Source: Astragalus membranaceus (lineage: Eukaryota; Streptophyta; Magnoliopsida; Fabales; Fabaceae). From it: a stretch of 64,000 nucleotides of DNA. The notes under the pieces were generated by a model. That model searched no databases and was not told where the DNA came from. It was given only the letters and a program-made list of their open reading frames with translations. Of this stretch, positions 31,668-43,900 are shown in pieces. Position 1 is the first letter of the stretch. Every line of letters begins with the position of its first letter. The position numbers were made by a program, and so were the translations under genes. The stretch spans positions 103,497,077 to 103,561,076 of the forward strand of contig CM076849.1 in the NCBI GenBank assembly GCA_039519185.1. Direction: 5' to 3'.

Positions 31668-33838
31668 AACAATTGTTAGTTCCTTTTATATACATAACTT
31701 TAAAGCTAAATGGGCTTATTCTCATCTGCAATCTTATCCTTCTCCGATTAACTATATTATCTTTGATTTTATTTTCTAGAAAGGCCTTAACCTGAGTATT
31801 ATCAGTTTTAATGATAAATTTCTTTCGAGCTAACCAAATATTAAAGGATTCAATTGCTCTTATAACAGCTAAAATTTCTTTTTCATTTATGTCATAATTT
31901 AATTCCGCTCCTTTAAAAGTTTCGGAAGTATATCTAAGTATAATATTATCAGATTGTCTTCTCAATACTGCTCCCCAGTATTTATTCGAAGCATCTGTTT
32001 CAATGTAGAGTTCATCTTCTTCCATTGGTAAAGGAAGTTTTTCAAGATTTTTTACCTTCTGTTTAATCTACTGGACTTGCCTTGTATCTTCTTCGGTCCA
32101 TTCATACTCTTTAACTTTTCTAATCTTTTCTTGTAATTTACTTTTTAATTTAGCACAATTCTTTATAAATTGAGAGACATAGTTAATATGTCCTAAAAAG
32201 GATTGAATTTGCTTAATATTTACTAATTGATCTGGAAAATCTAAAATCTTTTCAGAGATATGGGGTTGAAGTTCAATTGCTCCTTTATCAATTACTACTC
32301 CAAAGTAATCAATCTTTTCTTTACCAATTTCAGCCTTTTTCTTGCTAAGAACAAGACCATTTTCATAAGCTCTCGTGGCAAAAATAAATAGATGCTTATT
32401 GTGATCCTTAATATTATTGCTAAATATAAGAATATCATCTATGTAAATAATAATCAAGTCATAACAATCTTTATAGATTTTATGTAGTCTTTCCTGGAAA
32501 ATTCCTGGACTAGTTTTTAGTCCCATGGGCAGAACATTCCATTCATATCTACTCTGAGGAGTACTAAAAGCTGTGCATTCTTTACTCTCCTCTTCTAACA
32601 ATATTTGATAAAAACCTGATTTTAGATCAAATTTAGAAAATATCTTTCCATTTTTAATTTTTTCATAAATCATATCTTTTCTTGGTAAAGGATAGGGATA
32701 GTCTTTTACAATTTTGTTTAAGGGTTTATAGTTAATAACCATTCTGGGTTCTCCTCTTTTTATCTCATTATGATTCCTTACTAAGAAACTTGCTGAATTA
32801 TATCTGCTTCAGGTTTCCCTAATCAATTTATACTTAAAATGTTTTTCTATTATTTGAACATAATCTTTTTCATCCTCTTTTGTATAAATCATTGGTTTTT
32901 CACATATCGGCTTGTCAGTTAATAATTCAATTGTAGCAAAATATTTATTTCTCTTAGAGAATGCTTGTGGATTTTCTTCGTAACATTCTTCTAATAATTG
33001 TAAAACCTTTTCTTTTATTTGAGAAACTTGATTTAAATATAGTGGTATGATATCACCACGCTGGCTGTGTTTATAGATGTGTCTATAGGGTTGAACTATT
33101 CTTTTTGTCGAAAACTGAGTACCACATGGGCTAGTAAAATATATCTTTGTTTCATCTACTTGGTAGGGTAAACTTCTCTCAATAAATTCCTGTCCTATCA
33201 GGAAATCATATATTATATTAGGGTAATAGTAAATCCTATCGAATCTAAATTTTAGTTCTCCAATAATTATCTCAAAATCTGTATATCTTTAATCAAAAAT
33301 AGCTTCTACATTGTGTATATCCCTTCCTCTTACCTTTGGTATTTTCTTTATATTAGGGAATGTATGGCTAGTTATACTAATACATGATCTGAATCAATTA
33401 ATGCATGATAGATTTTCTTTTCATAAATAACTTCAATAATTATTGAATTTCTCTTTTGATTTATCTTTTTACACTTGATTAATTGTAATTCCTCTTCCAT
33501 TATGAATTAGCTCAAGATACTTATCTTTTATAGTATAGTCATCAAAGCATCCTAAAAAATCCATTCCTAACAAGAATTCTGTACTTATGCTATCTTCGAC
33601 TTCTATTGATAAAGGTATCTCATATTCCTATATAAGTAAGATAATATCTACTTTATGAGTAATATGTCTTTTATTATTATAATAATCTAAATAATAATAT
33701 TTGTTTTCTAGTTCCTTAATAGGTAATCCTTGTACTAAATCTATAGTTATATGACTAGTACATGCCCATGTATCTATTAAACATTTAATAAGGTTTTTTC
33801 CTAATTTAATTCCAATTTCAATATAATATTGAGCATAT
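31633..33838 (-). pseudogene. pararetroviral protease, reverse transcriptase and RNase H
   Basis: Protease remnant at 33628-33838 has CLIDTWACTSH, with W where the active-site DTGA glycine should be. 32743-33627 is frame-broken coding remnant. RT (32068-32742) has MVINYKPLN, SKFDLKSGFYQI, LPMGLKTSPGIFQ and the catalytic IIYIDDILIF. RNase H (31633-32025) has IETDASNKYWGAVL, EKEILAVIRAIESF, IKTDNTQV and ADHLSR. RT and RNase H are in one frame, separated by a single TAG at about 32068. In living relatives this polyprotein copies pregenomic RNA to DNA. Here the active-site change, stop and frameshifts rule out function. Confidence 0.85.
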
Positions 33839-33843
33839 CCTAT

Positions 33844-34173
33844 TGATTGGACCAGTTTATTCGATCTTATCAAGAATTCTTTTTCTTACGGTGATCCTCA
33901 CACTCATAGGCTTATCTTTGTCTTGGATTAGACTAAGGTGGCGCCCCTAACCTAAACACCATCTTCTTCCCGAATTCAGCAACCGAATTCATTCTTCCTG
34001 TTAGTGCCGAAACTGTCCCTAAATTCCCCATCCCTAAACCCACGAAATTCTTCACTCCCCCTTTCCCCTTTGTTTATCCTTTTTACACCTAAAAACACAA
34101 AAATATAAGTTGCAACCAGAATCTATATTGAAAATCAAAAGAATGGCCACTTCCCACAACAAGGAGGCCATCA
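33844..34173 (+). repeat. 5' LTR remnant of gypsy element 2
   Basis: It matches 35991-36315 with a few differences and is the 3' third of the LTR. Its outer edge coincides exactly with the target duplication. Confidence 0.85.
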
Positions 34174-34867
34174 TGTGGTGGGAAGACCAATCGGTGACTA
34201 TTTCGGGAGTCATAAAGGTGGGAGTGATGGAGACACCACGATTGGGGATGGAAGACCAATCGATAAGTCGGGAAGACGGCACAACCAGCTATGGAGGTTC
34301 CGGTTGATAAGTCGAGATGAGCGCCACGGTAAACCGATAAGCTCAGATAACGGCTCACGAAGAACCAAAGAGACACGTCTCTAAATTTTTACTGAAAATT
34401 CAACTTGTTTATTTCATCAAATGAATTACAATTTATAGAGAACCTTAGGCCCAATTGACCCAAAAGAACATCAGGCCCAATTGACTCAATAAAACCCTAG
34501 AAATTAAACTATACTAATAAATATAAAATCCTAATTTTAATGAAAATAACTAATTGGCATTAAAGCCATTGATTCAAATCCTAAATTAAAGAAGACAATT
34601 AAATGTCATTAAAGCCTTAGATATAATCCTAAAATAAAGTACTAAAAATGGAAATAAATTGCACTAATTTATTCTTCATGATATTGTACTAATTTACTCT
34701 TCATTAGATTTTCCTTCAACTTCTACGTGTAGAACTTAGTTGCATGAGTTGATAGGAATTCCTTCAGCAAATGATAATGCAAGATGGCTACTTGGATTCA
34801 AAATGGTATAAGCCATTAAAGTCTTGTACTCAATGAAATAGTGGTATCTTTATAAGTTTCTTTCCAC
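34174..34867 (+). other. non-coding internal stretch of gypsy element 2
   Basis: There is no primer site after the left LTR and no gag or RT motif. Sequence at 34174-34380 is less AT-rich with short GGAAGACCAATCG repeats. From 34390 it is AT-rich, with two near copies of GGCCCAATTGACTCAA-type sequence. Its origin is unclear; perhaps another deleted insertion. Confidence 0.5.
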
Positions 34868-35518
34868 ATGCTTAGTGAACTTAGGATCACATCAGGTTAT
34901 AATCCTTTAACTCCTCTTGATCTTTTACCTTTACCTGACACATCTCTCTTGAAGCATAAAGATGGCAAAGCCAAAGCTGAATTTGTAAAAGGTTTGCATG
35001 AGAAAATCAAACTGCAAATTGAAAAGAAAAATGAAAGTTATGCCAAAAGTGCCAATAAAGGGCGCAAACAGGTTACTTTTGAACCCGGAGATTGGGTTTG
35101 GATTCATATGAGGAAAGAAAGGTTTCCATCACACAGGAAATCTAAGTTAATGCCTAGGGGCGATGGCCCTTTTCAAGTGATTGCCAAAGTCAACGATAAC
35201 GCTTATAAAGTTGACCTCCCCGGTGAGTATGATGTTAGTGCCACTTTCAATGTTGCTGACTTGTCTCCTTTTGATGTAGGTGATGAAGATTTCAATTCGA
35301 GGTCGAATTCTCCTCAAGAGGGAGGGAATGATGAGGACATGGAGCACCAAAATGCCATTCAAAGCTTAGGAGGTCCAATGACTAGGGCAAGGTCAAAGAG
35401 AGTCCAAGAAGGCTTAGTCCAATTCATGACTAAGACCATTGAAAAAGAGGGCAACAATGTAATTGCACCAAAAACCATGCTTGTGATACAAGCTATGGAG
35501 GAGGCGCAATTTGCATGA
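34868..35518 (+). pseudogene. gypsy element 2 pol C-terminus (integrase tail)
   Basis: A frame of 216 codons. It contains the end of the integrase domain (YNPLTPLDLLPLP), a K-rich helix, FEPGDWVWIHMRKERFP and the GPFQVIAKVNDNAYKVDLP module typical of Ty3/gypsy integrase C-termini, then FNVADLSPFD. The frame passes through the purine tract into the 3' LTR and ends at 35518 with GPMTRARSKRVQEG. Extension into the LTR is known in this group. The N-terminal domains have been deleted. Confidence 0.85.
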
Positions 35519-36315
35519 CAAAGGCGCCAAATTTATTTCATTTTATTAAATAAAAAGTGCATGTGACCAATTGATTTATTTGGGACCAAGGCACTAAGTT
35601 ATTTCATTACAAGTTATTTTTTTAGTGTGTTTAATCCACTTCAAGTGGTGTGTGTGTGGCGCATATTTGTGTGAATTGATGGCGTCAACAAACTTGCTGA
35701 TCAAGGAAGGCAAACTTGCTAACCAAGCAAACTTGCTAATCAAGAAAGGCAATCAAAGGAAAAAGAAATTGCGAGATCCTAATCATTAATGGCGCATTCA
35801 ATGCCAAATCAACTAGGATATTTTCTTAATTGTTTTGACTAGTATTCTTGTAATTTTTGGGTACCCTTTATTTCTTTTCCTTTGTATTCATCAAGATCCT
35901 CCCTTATTATAAATAGGGAGTTTAAGTGTCAATGAAATTGGAGAAAGACTTTATCAAAGATTTTGAGTTCATACTCTTTGGTTCTGGATTGGACTAGTTT
36001 ATTCGATCTTATCAAGAATTCTTTTTCTTGTGGTGATCCTCACACTCATAGGCTTATCCTTGTCTTGGATTAGACTAAGGTGGCGCCCCTAACCTAAACA
36101 CCATCTTCTTCCCGAATTCAGCAACCGAATTCATTCTTCCTGTTAGTGCCGAAACTGTCCCTAAATTCCCCATCCCTAAACCCACGAAATTCTTAACTCC
36201 CCCTTTCCCCTTTGTTTATCCTTTTTACACCTAAAAACACAAAAATATAAGTTGCAACCAGAATCTATATTGAAAATCAAAAGAATGGCCACTTCCCACA
36301 ACAAGGAGGCCATCA
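35329..36315 (+). repeat. 3' LTR of gypsy element 2 (987 bp)
   Basis: It starts TGATGAGGACATGG directly after the purine tract GAGGGAGGGAA and ends GGCCATCA before CCTAT. Its right third is duplicated in the left LTR remnant. Confidence 0.85.
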
Positions 36316-36364
36316 CCTATTCCTTTTCTTTCTGTTAGATCTATACTCTTTCTAGAAAAATATA

Positions 36365-36680
36365 GGCTAAAGTGCTCCAGGGGTCCCTTATCTTTATTTA
36401 ATGTAACGATTTGGTCCTTTATCTTTTTTTTGTCCCAAATCAGTCCTTTATGTTTTAAATTTTTGACACATAAATCCTTTTCTGTCCCAAATCAGTCCTT
36501 TATGTTTCAAATTTTTAACACATAAATCCTTTTTTTTGACACTTAAATCAGCACTGTTAACGGAAAAGGATTTATGTGTCAAAAATTTGAAAGATAAAGG
36601 ACTTATTTGGGACAAAAAAATCATAAAGGACTAATTCGTTACTTTAAATAAAGATAAGGGACCCCGGGAGCACTTTAGCC
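36365..36680. mobile_element. Mutator-like MITE (316 bp) in pararetroviral movement gene
   Basis: A 9-bp target duplication AAAAATATA lies at 36356-36364 and 36681-36689. Long inverted repeats start GGCTAAAGTGCTCC at both ends. The interior contains near-duplicate GTCCCAAATCAGTCCTTTATG segments. There is no coding capacity. The transcript would form a near-perfect hairpin. Confidence 0.88.
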
Positions 36681-36689
36681 AAAAATATA

Positions 36690-37544
36690 ATATTGCTTTT
36701 CCCTTATCTCTAGATTGTATCTTCATTGAGTTACATCTTATAATTATAGCTAAATTTTTATCACCTATTATTTCTGAGAAATTCTCTGTAATTTTTGTTA
36801 TTTCATCTGTTCTAATCTCATCTATATAAGTTAATTGTTTTGGATTTAATCTTTTTGGGGGAATCCAGTCTAAAACTCCATCGAATATATTCTTAAAACT
36901 AATATTTTCTGGTTTAAACTTCATTGTATGGTGACTTGGGCTAATTCCAAATATTGTTCTATATGTTATTGAATAACAATGACTACCCTTTGGCATTTCA
37001 AAATTCTCTAATTTATGATATTAAACTAAGGCTTTATCTAAATTTTTATCATTAATAGAAATACTAAAATTAGGCTCATATTCAAATAAATTTTTCCATA
37101 ATATAGGTTTCCCATAACAGCTCCAAATAGTGCATCCTGAACATTATGTATAATTCTTTCATCTATAAGATAAACTGCTATCGGTGAATCCAATTTCTCC
37201 TGAAAATATCCTTTTATCATTACTTGTACTTTTATTAAATCTACAACTTTCATAATTTTCTTCTTCTCTTTACCTAGGGTATTTAGAGCTGAATTTATTA
37301 CCTCTTTAGTGATTAAAGGAATTCTACCTTTCCTCTTTGCATTTCCTATTTCTACACTTGATTCATGTATCTTTTGAATTCTAACTGTTTTTCCAATATA
37401 TTTTCCATATTTTTCCATCAAATTCCTACTTGGTTCTATATCCAAATCCATTCTCTTAATTTCTTCTATCCTTTCATATTCCTGAATATTAGAGAATTCT
37501 ATATTCTCATCATTCACTTCTTCTATTTCTCTATTCATTTTCAC
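36690..37544 (-). pseudogene. pararetroviral movement protein
   Basis: Two frames cover one protein. 37038-37544 contains MVKGYFQ-like and SPIAVYLIDERI, then QDALFGAVMGNLYYGK, the conserved core of caulimovirus movement proteins. After a frameshift near 37030 the protein continues at 36690-36996 (KGSHCYSITYRTIFGISP). The family forms tubules through plasmodesmata for cell-to-cell spread. The shift and the MITE at its end disable it. Confidence 0.75.
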
Positions 37545-37900
37545 TAGAATATTCGGAGTTTATACTAACACTATAAATACTATAGTCTGATTCTATTTAT
37601 GATTCTATTGGTTCAAAACCATAACCTTCTATTGTTTCTAATACTTTAACATTATGACTATTTCTCTTGGGGCATTGATTTGCATAATGACCTTCTTCTT
37701 TACAAAGAAAGCAAGTACAACTTTTGGTTGGTTTATTATAATTCTTAGATTTATTTTTTGCTTCTCTAATGAATCTTTTTCTCCTAACATTTCTTTTATA
37801 GGGTTTATCACCAATTCTAAATCTATTCCTTGATTTTCTAAATTTCCGTTGTGGTTTAGCTCCAGTAGTAGGACCCTTGTGGTTGTCTATCTTAAGACAA
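37545..37900 (-). pseudogene. pararetroviral coat protein C-terminus with zinc finger
   Basis: On the minus strand a strongly basic stretch (KPQRKFRKSRNRFR, then NVRRKRFIREAKNKSK) leads into a CCHC finger CFLCKEEGHYANQC (about 37665-37710), the hallmark of caulimovirus coat proteins. A TAA follows near 37600, after GYGFEPIES. Most of the coat protein is absent to the right of about 37900. Confidence 0.75.
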
Positions 37901-39994
37901 TTTCATGGTTGTATTAACTTTTAAGCACTTATGTATTTATGTTGGATTAAGTTATATGTCGGCTCCGATAGGTGATTTTGAACAAACGGTTTAGTAAGTG
38001 TTTGAACAAATTTTTATTATGATGAAAAACCCTATCAATGTGAGCTCTTTAAGTTAGTTATATTAATCCAATTCATAAATGCGTACTCTGAAAGATCTAA
38101 AAAGTAATGTCTCGGATCTAAAGAGGAATCCCCGCCCCGCCCTATTGTCATCGCCCCGTCCTATTGCCATCGCTATTTGAATGTCATTGTTATGTAACTC
38201 TAATGAGGTTAATTGATTTCGTCAAAAAAAAATTGAGGTTAATTGATAATATATCATTGTTATCTATTTTAGACATAAAAATAAATGCACTTTTTCAAGA
38301 AGAATTGAGATTTTTTTATCCACAAGTCTTTGTCCTGTGTGCATCGCACAGGTAATGGTTTAGTCGGTTTAAGTAACCATGCTCTTTGCATTTGTGGTTG
38401 GCAAAAGAAAACTCTCATCGCATATCTACTATTGTTTTTGTTTTTGTTTTTGCGGTTATTGTGATCAAGACTATCATGTCGAGGCACATAGACTATCCAC
38501 CAAGTTACACTACTAATGAACTTCATTCGAGTACTTGGAGGGTTCTTCTCAAGTTTGAAGACAACATTCTCTCAATGTTGATGCTTAGTTGTTAGTTTTT
38601 TTATAGTTAAATATTAGTTGTTAATTAGTTAAGGGAGGAGAAATTCGAACCTTAAACCTCTTACTTATGTAAATAGAATTATTAGTATTTATAATTTTTT
38701 AGGTTATTAAATTTGTCGTATTTAGAAAAAATTTACTTTTGTCGACTCAGTTATTGTAATATGAATTTTTTTCACGTTTTATTATTCTTTATTCAATTAT
38801 CGTGGTATGGAAATTTAATCCTATTTGTGTAAACTGATTGTTAGAATTTTTGTTTGGTCAAGTTGACGATACTACCAAGTAAATTGGAAGGTTATATTTT
38901 GACAATACAAATTAGAAGGTAATAGAAATTTATAGTAAAAATTTTAAAAAAATTTTCCGACAGCTAAAAAATCTTTTTAGTTTTAATAATAATAAAGTCA
39001 ACTATAGTGGGTTGAAAAATTTTGATGGGGAAAAATTTGTCATATGTCTTTGTTGTGACTTCAACCAGGGTTATCATAAGATTTACAAACTCCTAAGCTA
39101 ACGTACAGGATTAATTAAAATCTCTTTAAAAGGCATTAAATTTCTTAAATTTGTAATATCCATTTTTTTCAGTTTTAAAATCACCTTAATTAAATCTCAA
39201 AAAAAAAAAAAAATCACCTTAATTAGGGCTTTTAGCCGGGTAACACTGTTTTTCTCGATAATTGAAATAGTATTATTAAAACCTAATTATCCTAGCATCA
39301 TTGACGCACACTCCCCCCACTTTCTATGAAGGATTTGAGAGTGTGTTCAATTATGTGTTAAAGCTAGGTCTAAGATTCTCTAGGGGGGGAGATGCCCCAT
39401 AAGCACCTAAGCTAGCAGAAAAACTAAACTTATATATGTCTGTTATACAAGAAAAAACAAAAACTAAATACAACAAAACATGAGTATTAAAACTCATGCA
39501 TCCATCAAAAAGTAACACTCGAATGAAGCATAAAGATGTGGCCTCCCAGTGAAATCTGAGCCATATGACAAATAGTTAAAGAGAAATATTAAAAAAAGTG
39601 TAAGAGAGGGAGAGAGAGAGAATTGAATGGTGGAGATTAACACTTGAGAGTGTCAAGTGAAAAGTCCAATGGAGAGAATCTCCTCCCACCACTATGATAC
39701 TAGTGTATAAAATGTTCACGGCTATCAAGCATGTCACCAATTTTCTCTCTTCATAGCTGTAGCAAAGGGACTAATAAGATCTCTTTCTACCCCACTACAC
39801 TAGTTACTAATCCTCATGGATCAGGCATCAAGAGAGTCTTTAAAGTGCTCCTCGTTTTATGATCACCACCCAACCGAAAAAAGTAACAACAATGCACTAC
39901 ACCTTACTGCACAAAAATGCATTGGCAGTACCTCTTTTCACAATAGCTAACATTAAAGCAAGAACTATTTGATTCAAGCCAAAATAGTGACTAT
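37901..39994. other. spacer DNA, no gene seen
   Basis: About 2.1 kb, strongly AT-rich with A and T runs (for example 39197-39215). Short frames such as 38164-38355 and 38386-38595 carry no motif. A GA-rich tract lies at 39600-39625. I support no element here. Confidence 0.6.
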
Positions 39995-39996
39995 TA

Positions 39997-40271
39997 CTCC
40001 CTCCGGTCCCTATTATAAGAAGAAAATACAAAAATCACTACTACCAATAAGCTCATTTAATTCTTGTCTGTTTTAAGGTTAAGTCTCCAAAATAGCCTCC
40101 ACTTAACTTCACATGTGAAATAACTCACATTGAAAACTGAAAAGTCAAAACATTCATTGAGGATAAAATTGGTATTTAAGCAATAAATATACACTAAAAA
40201 CTTAAATAGTTTCTTATATTTTGGACCAAAATTAACTCCAAAGTTTTTCTTATAATAGGGACCGGAGGGAG
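39997..40271. mobile_element. Stowaway-type MITE (275 bp)
   Basis: Ends CTCCCTCCGGTCCCTATTATAAG and its complement form inverted repeats of about 25 bp. They are flanked by TA on both sides (39995-39996 and 40272-40273). CTCCCTCC ends with a TA target are the Stowaway (Tc1/mariner) signature. It has no coding capacity. Confidence 0.92.
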
Positions 40272-40691
40272 TATGTCACACCCCTTGCTCCATATTATAG
40301 CGGACCAAGATACTAGCGCTACTAACTTTCCTAATGCAAGCTGAGTAAATCTAATACTCCACCTCACCAGACAATTTTACATCAGTTCCATCTTCTTCCA
40401 CCTCTTAGCTATAAAACCAGAACCCCACTACGTACATTATGCTGAAACACCCAGACAAACATCAACACTTCACTCCAATCACTAATCGGGTCTAGCAGAT
40501 GCTGACATGGTCGGGATAAAGTTGTGAAGATAGGATTTTGTATTCTGTTGTGAATCCATAACCGAATTGTAACTATGTATATTGAATTTTGATATTCAGT
40601 TTACTTGAGAGTTTATATAGTCAACTGTGTAGTGCTGACTCAGCAATGCCACATCAGCTTTGACTAGCTGATACAAATGTATTTGACTATT

Positions 40692-40703
40692 CACTACAAG
40701 AAT
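40692..40703 (+). repeat. CACTA left terminal inverted repeat
   Basis: CACTACAAGAAT, the mirror of 55893-55904. CACTACAAGAA is the classic end of plant En/Spm elements. Confidence 0.95.
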
Positions 40704-40723
40704 AGGCTGATTTACCTACCAGA

Positions 40724-40900
40724 TATTTCCGAGGGATTTTTTTCGGTCGCTAATACCTGCGTTTCCGACGGAAAACTCCATCGCTACGTGTTTAAGGGTT
40801 TTCCCGCTTAACTTTCCGACGGATTTGAAATCCCTCGCTACGTTCCGAGGGAAATTTCCCTCGGAAACGCATAAAATTCCGTCGGAAACTTTTCTCCCTT
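40724..40900. repeat. CACTA left subterminal repeats
   Basis: At least six copies of TTCCGAGGGA- or TTCCGACGGA-type motifs in both orientations. In En/Spm such motifs bind TNPA and bring the ends together. Confidence 0.85.
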
Positions 40901-40945
40901 AAAAATAAAAGATAGATTCATCGAATCACACTCTGAACCTTCTCC

Positions 40946-43900
40946 ACTCACTCTCCTCAGCCACACTCACCGTAACCCTAACCTTCTCCACTCTCAGTCA
41001 CCACTCTCCCCGTCACGTCGCCGGCGACCGCAACTCTCACCGGCCACCACCGTTCCTTCTTCTCATCACTTCCACTCCCTTCGTGCGAGCGCTGAACCAC
41101 TCTCCCTCTCTCTCTCCGTCTCCCTTCGTGCGAGGTTCTCCCAACTCTCCCTTCGTGCGACCGCAACTCTCACTGTGAACGATCTCTCTCCCATCTCCGG
41201 TTTCGAATCTCACTGTGAACGATCTCTCTCCCATCTTTACGGTAAGCATTTCAATCTCTCTCTCTCTCTCCATGGTGCCTCTACTGATCACCCTTTCTGT
41301 TTGCTATGTGCTTTCTGTTTGCTATGTGCTTTCTGAAACTACGTGCTTTCTGGTTTTGCTATGTGTATGTAGTTAATTTGTTAGTTTTAAAGTGATATGC
41401 AGTCTTGCTGAAACTAAGCGCTTAGGGTTTAATTGGAATACATACAAGTGATGTTCTATGTTGTGTTGATTGTTTTGTGGGTTATTTTGATCGATTATAA
41501 CTGTTGTGATAATAATGTATTTTTGGATTGATTGAGGGTTTGGAAAGGTTTTGGTAACAAAGGATTGTGAAAAAATTTGAAAGAATTCTGTTTTCTGGTG
41601 CTGCACAGGGACATCTATATATCATGGAATTATTGTGCTGAATGACTAATGTGGCGTATGACAAACTTCTATTTTCTAATAGCATTTGGAGTGCCTAATA
41701 AGTGATGCATGTTGGTTGGACCTTTGATTTGATGAAGGTTTGTGTCCTTGGTTTGTGTTTTTTAATTGTATGTGTAAAAGGGGTAAGTTCTTCACCTTGT
41801 TGACTGTATTTAATGGTGACGACCCTAATTGTGTTCAATCATGGAAGTTAAGGGCATGTATGATTGCTTTGTTCTCATTGTCATGAAATTGTCCAAACCG
41901 AAAATTGGTGCTAAGTGTGAGAATGGAATGTATTGACATTTGTTATGATTGATTATGAATGAATTATAGACTTTGCTGATTTTGGGTGGACATCCCAATT
42001 AATTGTCTATGATGGTGCTAATGCAATGATGGGCTTACAAAATAACTTTTTTGTTTAGTAACTTTAATCTAACCTATGTTTAGGTTGTTGTTCTAGCAAC
42101 CGCGGAAATAGATATTTGGCTTGCAAGGTATTATGTGTTTATTGGTTGTGATTTTAAGTTGTGGATCGTGTTTTTGGACTTGTACGTTTCAATAAATACC
42201 TCATGCTTAATGTTTGGCTAGTGCGGATGAGTGGTTATGAATCACTAAATTTCTCAAAATTTGATTTTGCTTGCATCACCACTAGGTACCCCTTGGTTTG
42301 TTATATGAGTTATGTTTTGATTAAGATTAAACAAAGTTGGGGTCAGTATAAAACTATTTGAATAAGCTAGAAAATGTGAAAGAATTGGTTTTACGAATAA
42401 ATTTCATTTTGTGACTTTTGTTTAATATGCCATATACGTACCATTGTTACATGTTTTAGTTGGATTGTATCACTTCTAAGTATATGTCCCTGATTGTTGC
42501 TGTTTTCAGGTGTTAAAAGTACAAATTTTCTTATCCATATTAAAGTGAATCGCATGCTTAGCTTTTAGCTAGGGGTTGGATCAAGAAATCGTTTTAAGGA
42601 ACTGGTACTCCTTAGCATGTATATATATATATATATATACCGATTTTTGAAGTTTGGCTAGGTGTTGAGAATGTGTTGATTTAGATTCACATGCCTACTT
42701 TTGTTAAATCCGGTTTAACGATTTATTTTGAAACTGATTTTATAGTGATATAAGGGGGTGGGTGGTTGTTTCGCAAATATCTTGTTGATGAATGAAATGA
42801 TTTATCGGATTGGAAAATTTTGGTGTCTTTGGTCAACTTAGGTTCATGTTGCACTTTTCTTACGACCCAAGATATCTTTTGATAGTTCCTCAAGTGGACC
42901 GATAAAACTTAAGTTAGTGGAATATGCATAATGTTGGTATATTTAGATGTTCTTATTAGCCCGTACTTGCTTTTCCTAGAACTTGACCCTGCTTTAATTT
43001 GGGAATTGATTGAACTAGGAGTTGCTATGTTCTAAAAGTGTGCCTGCTCAATTGCATTATTTTACTTGATTATGACAAAAATCCAATTGAACCTAAAAGT
43101 GTGGGAGTCTTGTGGTTGCGGGTCCGTGTTGTAGCTTCTTGCAATTTGCATTGTGATGTTTTTTTGTTATCCCCCTCCTGGTGTTGGTTTGTGGTTAGGT
43201 GATGTTTAAAACCTTTGATTACTTTCAGTTTTAAAGAGTTTTACTGTTTGTGTTTGGATGTTAGGGTTTGGGAGGTAGATTGGGTCTTTCTTTCAATTTA
43301 AAGTCAGGTAAACCTTTGATTACTTTCAGTTGGTGGGAGTCTTGTGGTTTTGTGCGGGTGGTAGTGTTGTGGCTTCTTGCAATTTGCATTGTGATGTTTT
43401 TACAACAAAGTAATAAATAACTTAACTCCATTCCATTCCCCCATTTTCAAGTTTCCATAGCCTTAACTCCATCTGTTACTTGATCTTTGAAGCAAACTAA
43501 CTCTCATCATTGAGACATAATAAATAAATAAGTTAATTTGGAGTGCTTTGTTTCTATATTGTGATACTGTTGCATTAGAAATATAAGCTACTTTAAATGT
43601 TTTGTTGGTTGAAATGTGTAGTTATTTTTGCTTTAGTTTTCTTTCTCTTAGACGATATGATCTTTTCATACTATACCCTTACATGTTAGTAATTGTTTGA
43701 TTTTCTGTATTTTATGTACTGTTTAGAAAGTTGATCATTATTCTCAAATTAGTATTTAAACATCACAAGTTAGAAATTTAGTGAAATTTTGATAAATATA
43801 TAAGTTCTATATATTTTAGAGACATCTAGGGTCTCACACATTTAAGAACTGATATGATTATTTATCCAATGTTTATATCATAAGTTTACTTTATCTACAA

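Larger units (their letters stand above)
33844..36315 (+). mobile_element. Ty3/gypsy element 2, internally deleted, inserted in the pararetrovirus
   Basis: The target duplication CCTAT lies at 33839-33843 and 36316-36320. The right LTR is 35329-36315 (987 bp, TGATGAGG to GCCATCA). The left LTR is only 330 bp (33844-34173). It begins TGAT and then jumps to sequence that starts 660 bp into the full LTR, so most of it was deleted between short TGAT/TGG matches. Internal DNA (34174-35328) keeps only the end of pol. The purine-tract region matches the level-1 gypsy element. Confidence 0.85.
30935..37900 (-). mobile_element. endogenous pararetrovirus (Caulimoviridae), decayed, cavemo/solendovirus-like order
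   Basis: On the minus strand the order is coat-protein zinc finger (about 37660-37700), movement protein (36690-37544), protease (33628-33838), RT (32068-32742), RNase H (31633-32025) and a downstream ORF (30935-31667). There is no integrase and no LTR. Coat protein before movement protein, ahead of a separate protease-RT unit, is the layout of cavemoviruses and solendoviruses. Badnavirus polyproteins have the movement protein first. Several frameshifts and stops, a gypsy insertion (33844-36315) and a MITE (36365-36680) make it non-functional. Remaining viral sequence is about 4.2 kb, so parts of the genome are missing. Confidence 0.85.

Noticed and set aside
33844..34173. 330-bp LTR as the true LTR size of gypsy element 2
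   Set aside because: The right copy continues upstream to a purine tract at 35328. The left copy is explained by an internal deletion.
38164..38595. Short frames in the spacer between virus and MITE
   Set aside because: No motif, unusual composition typical of AT-rich non-coding DNA.
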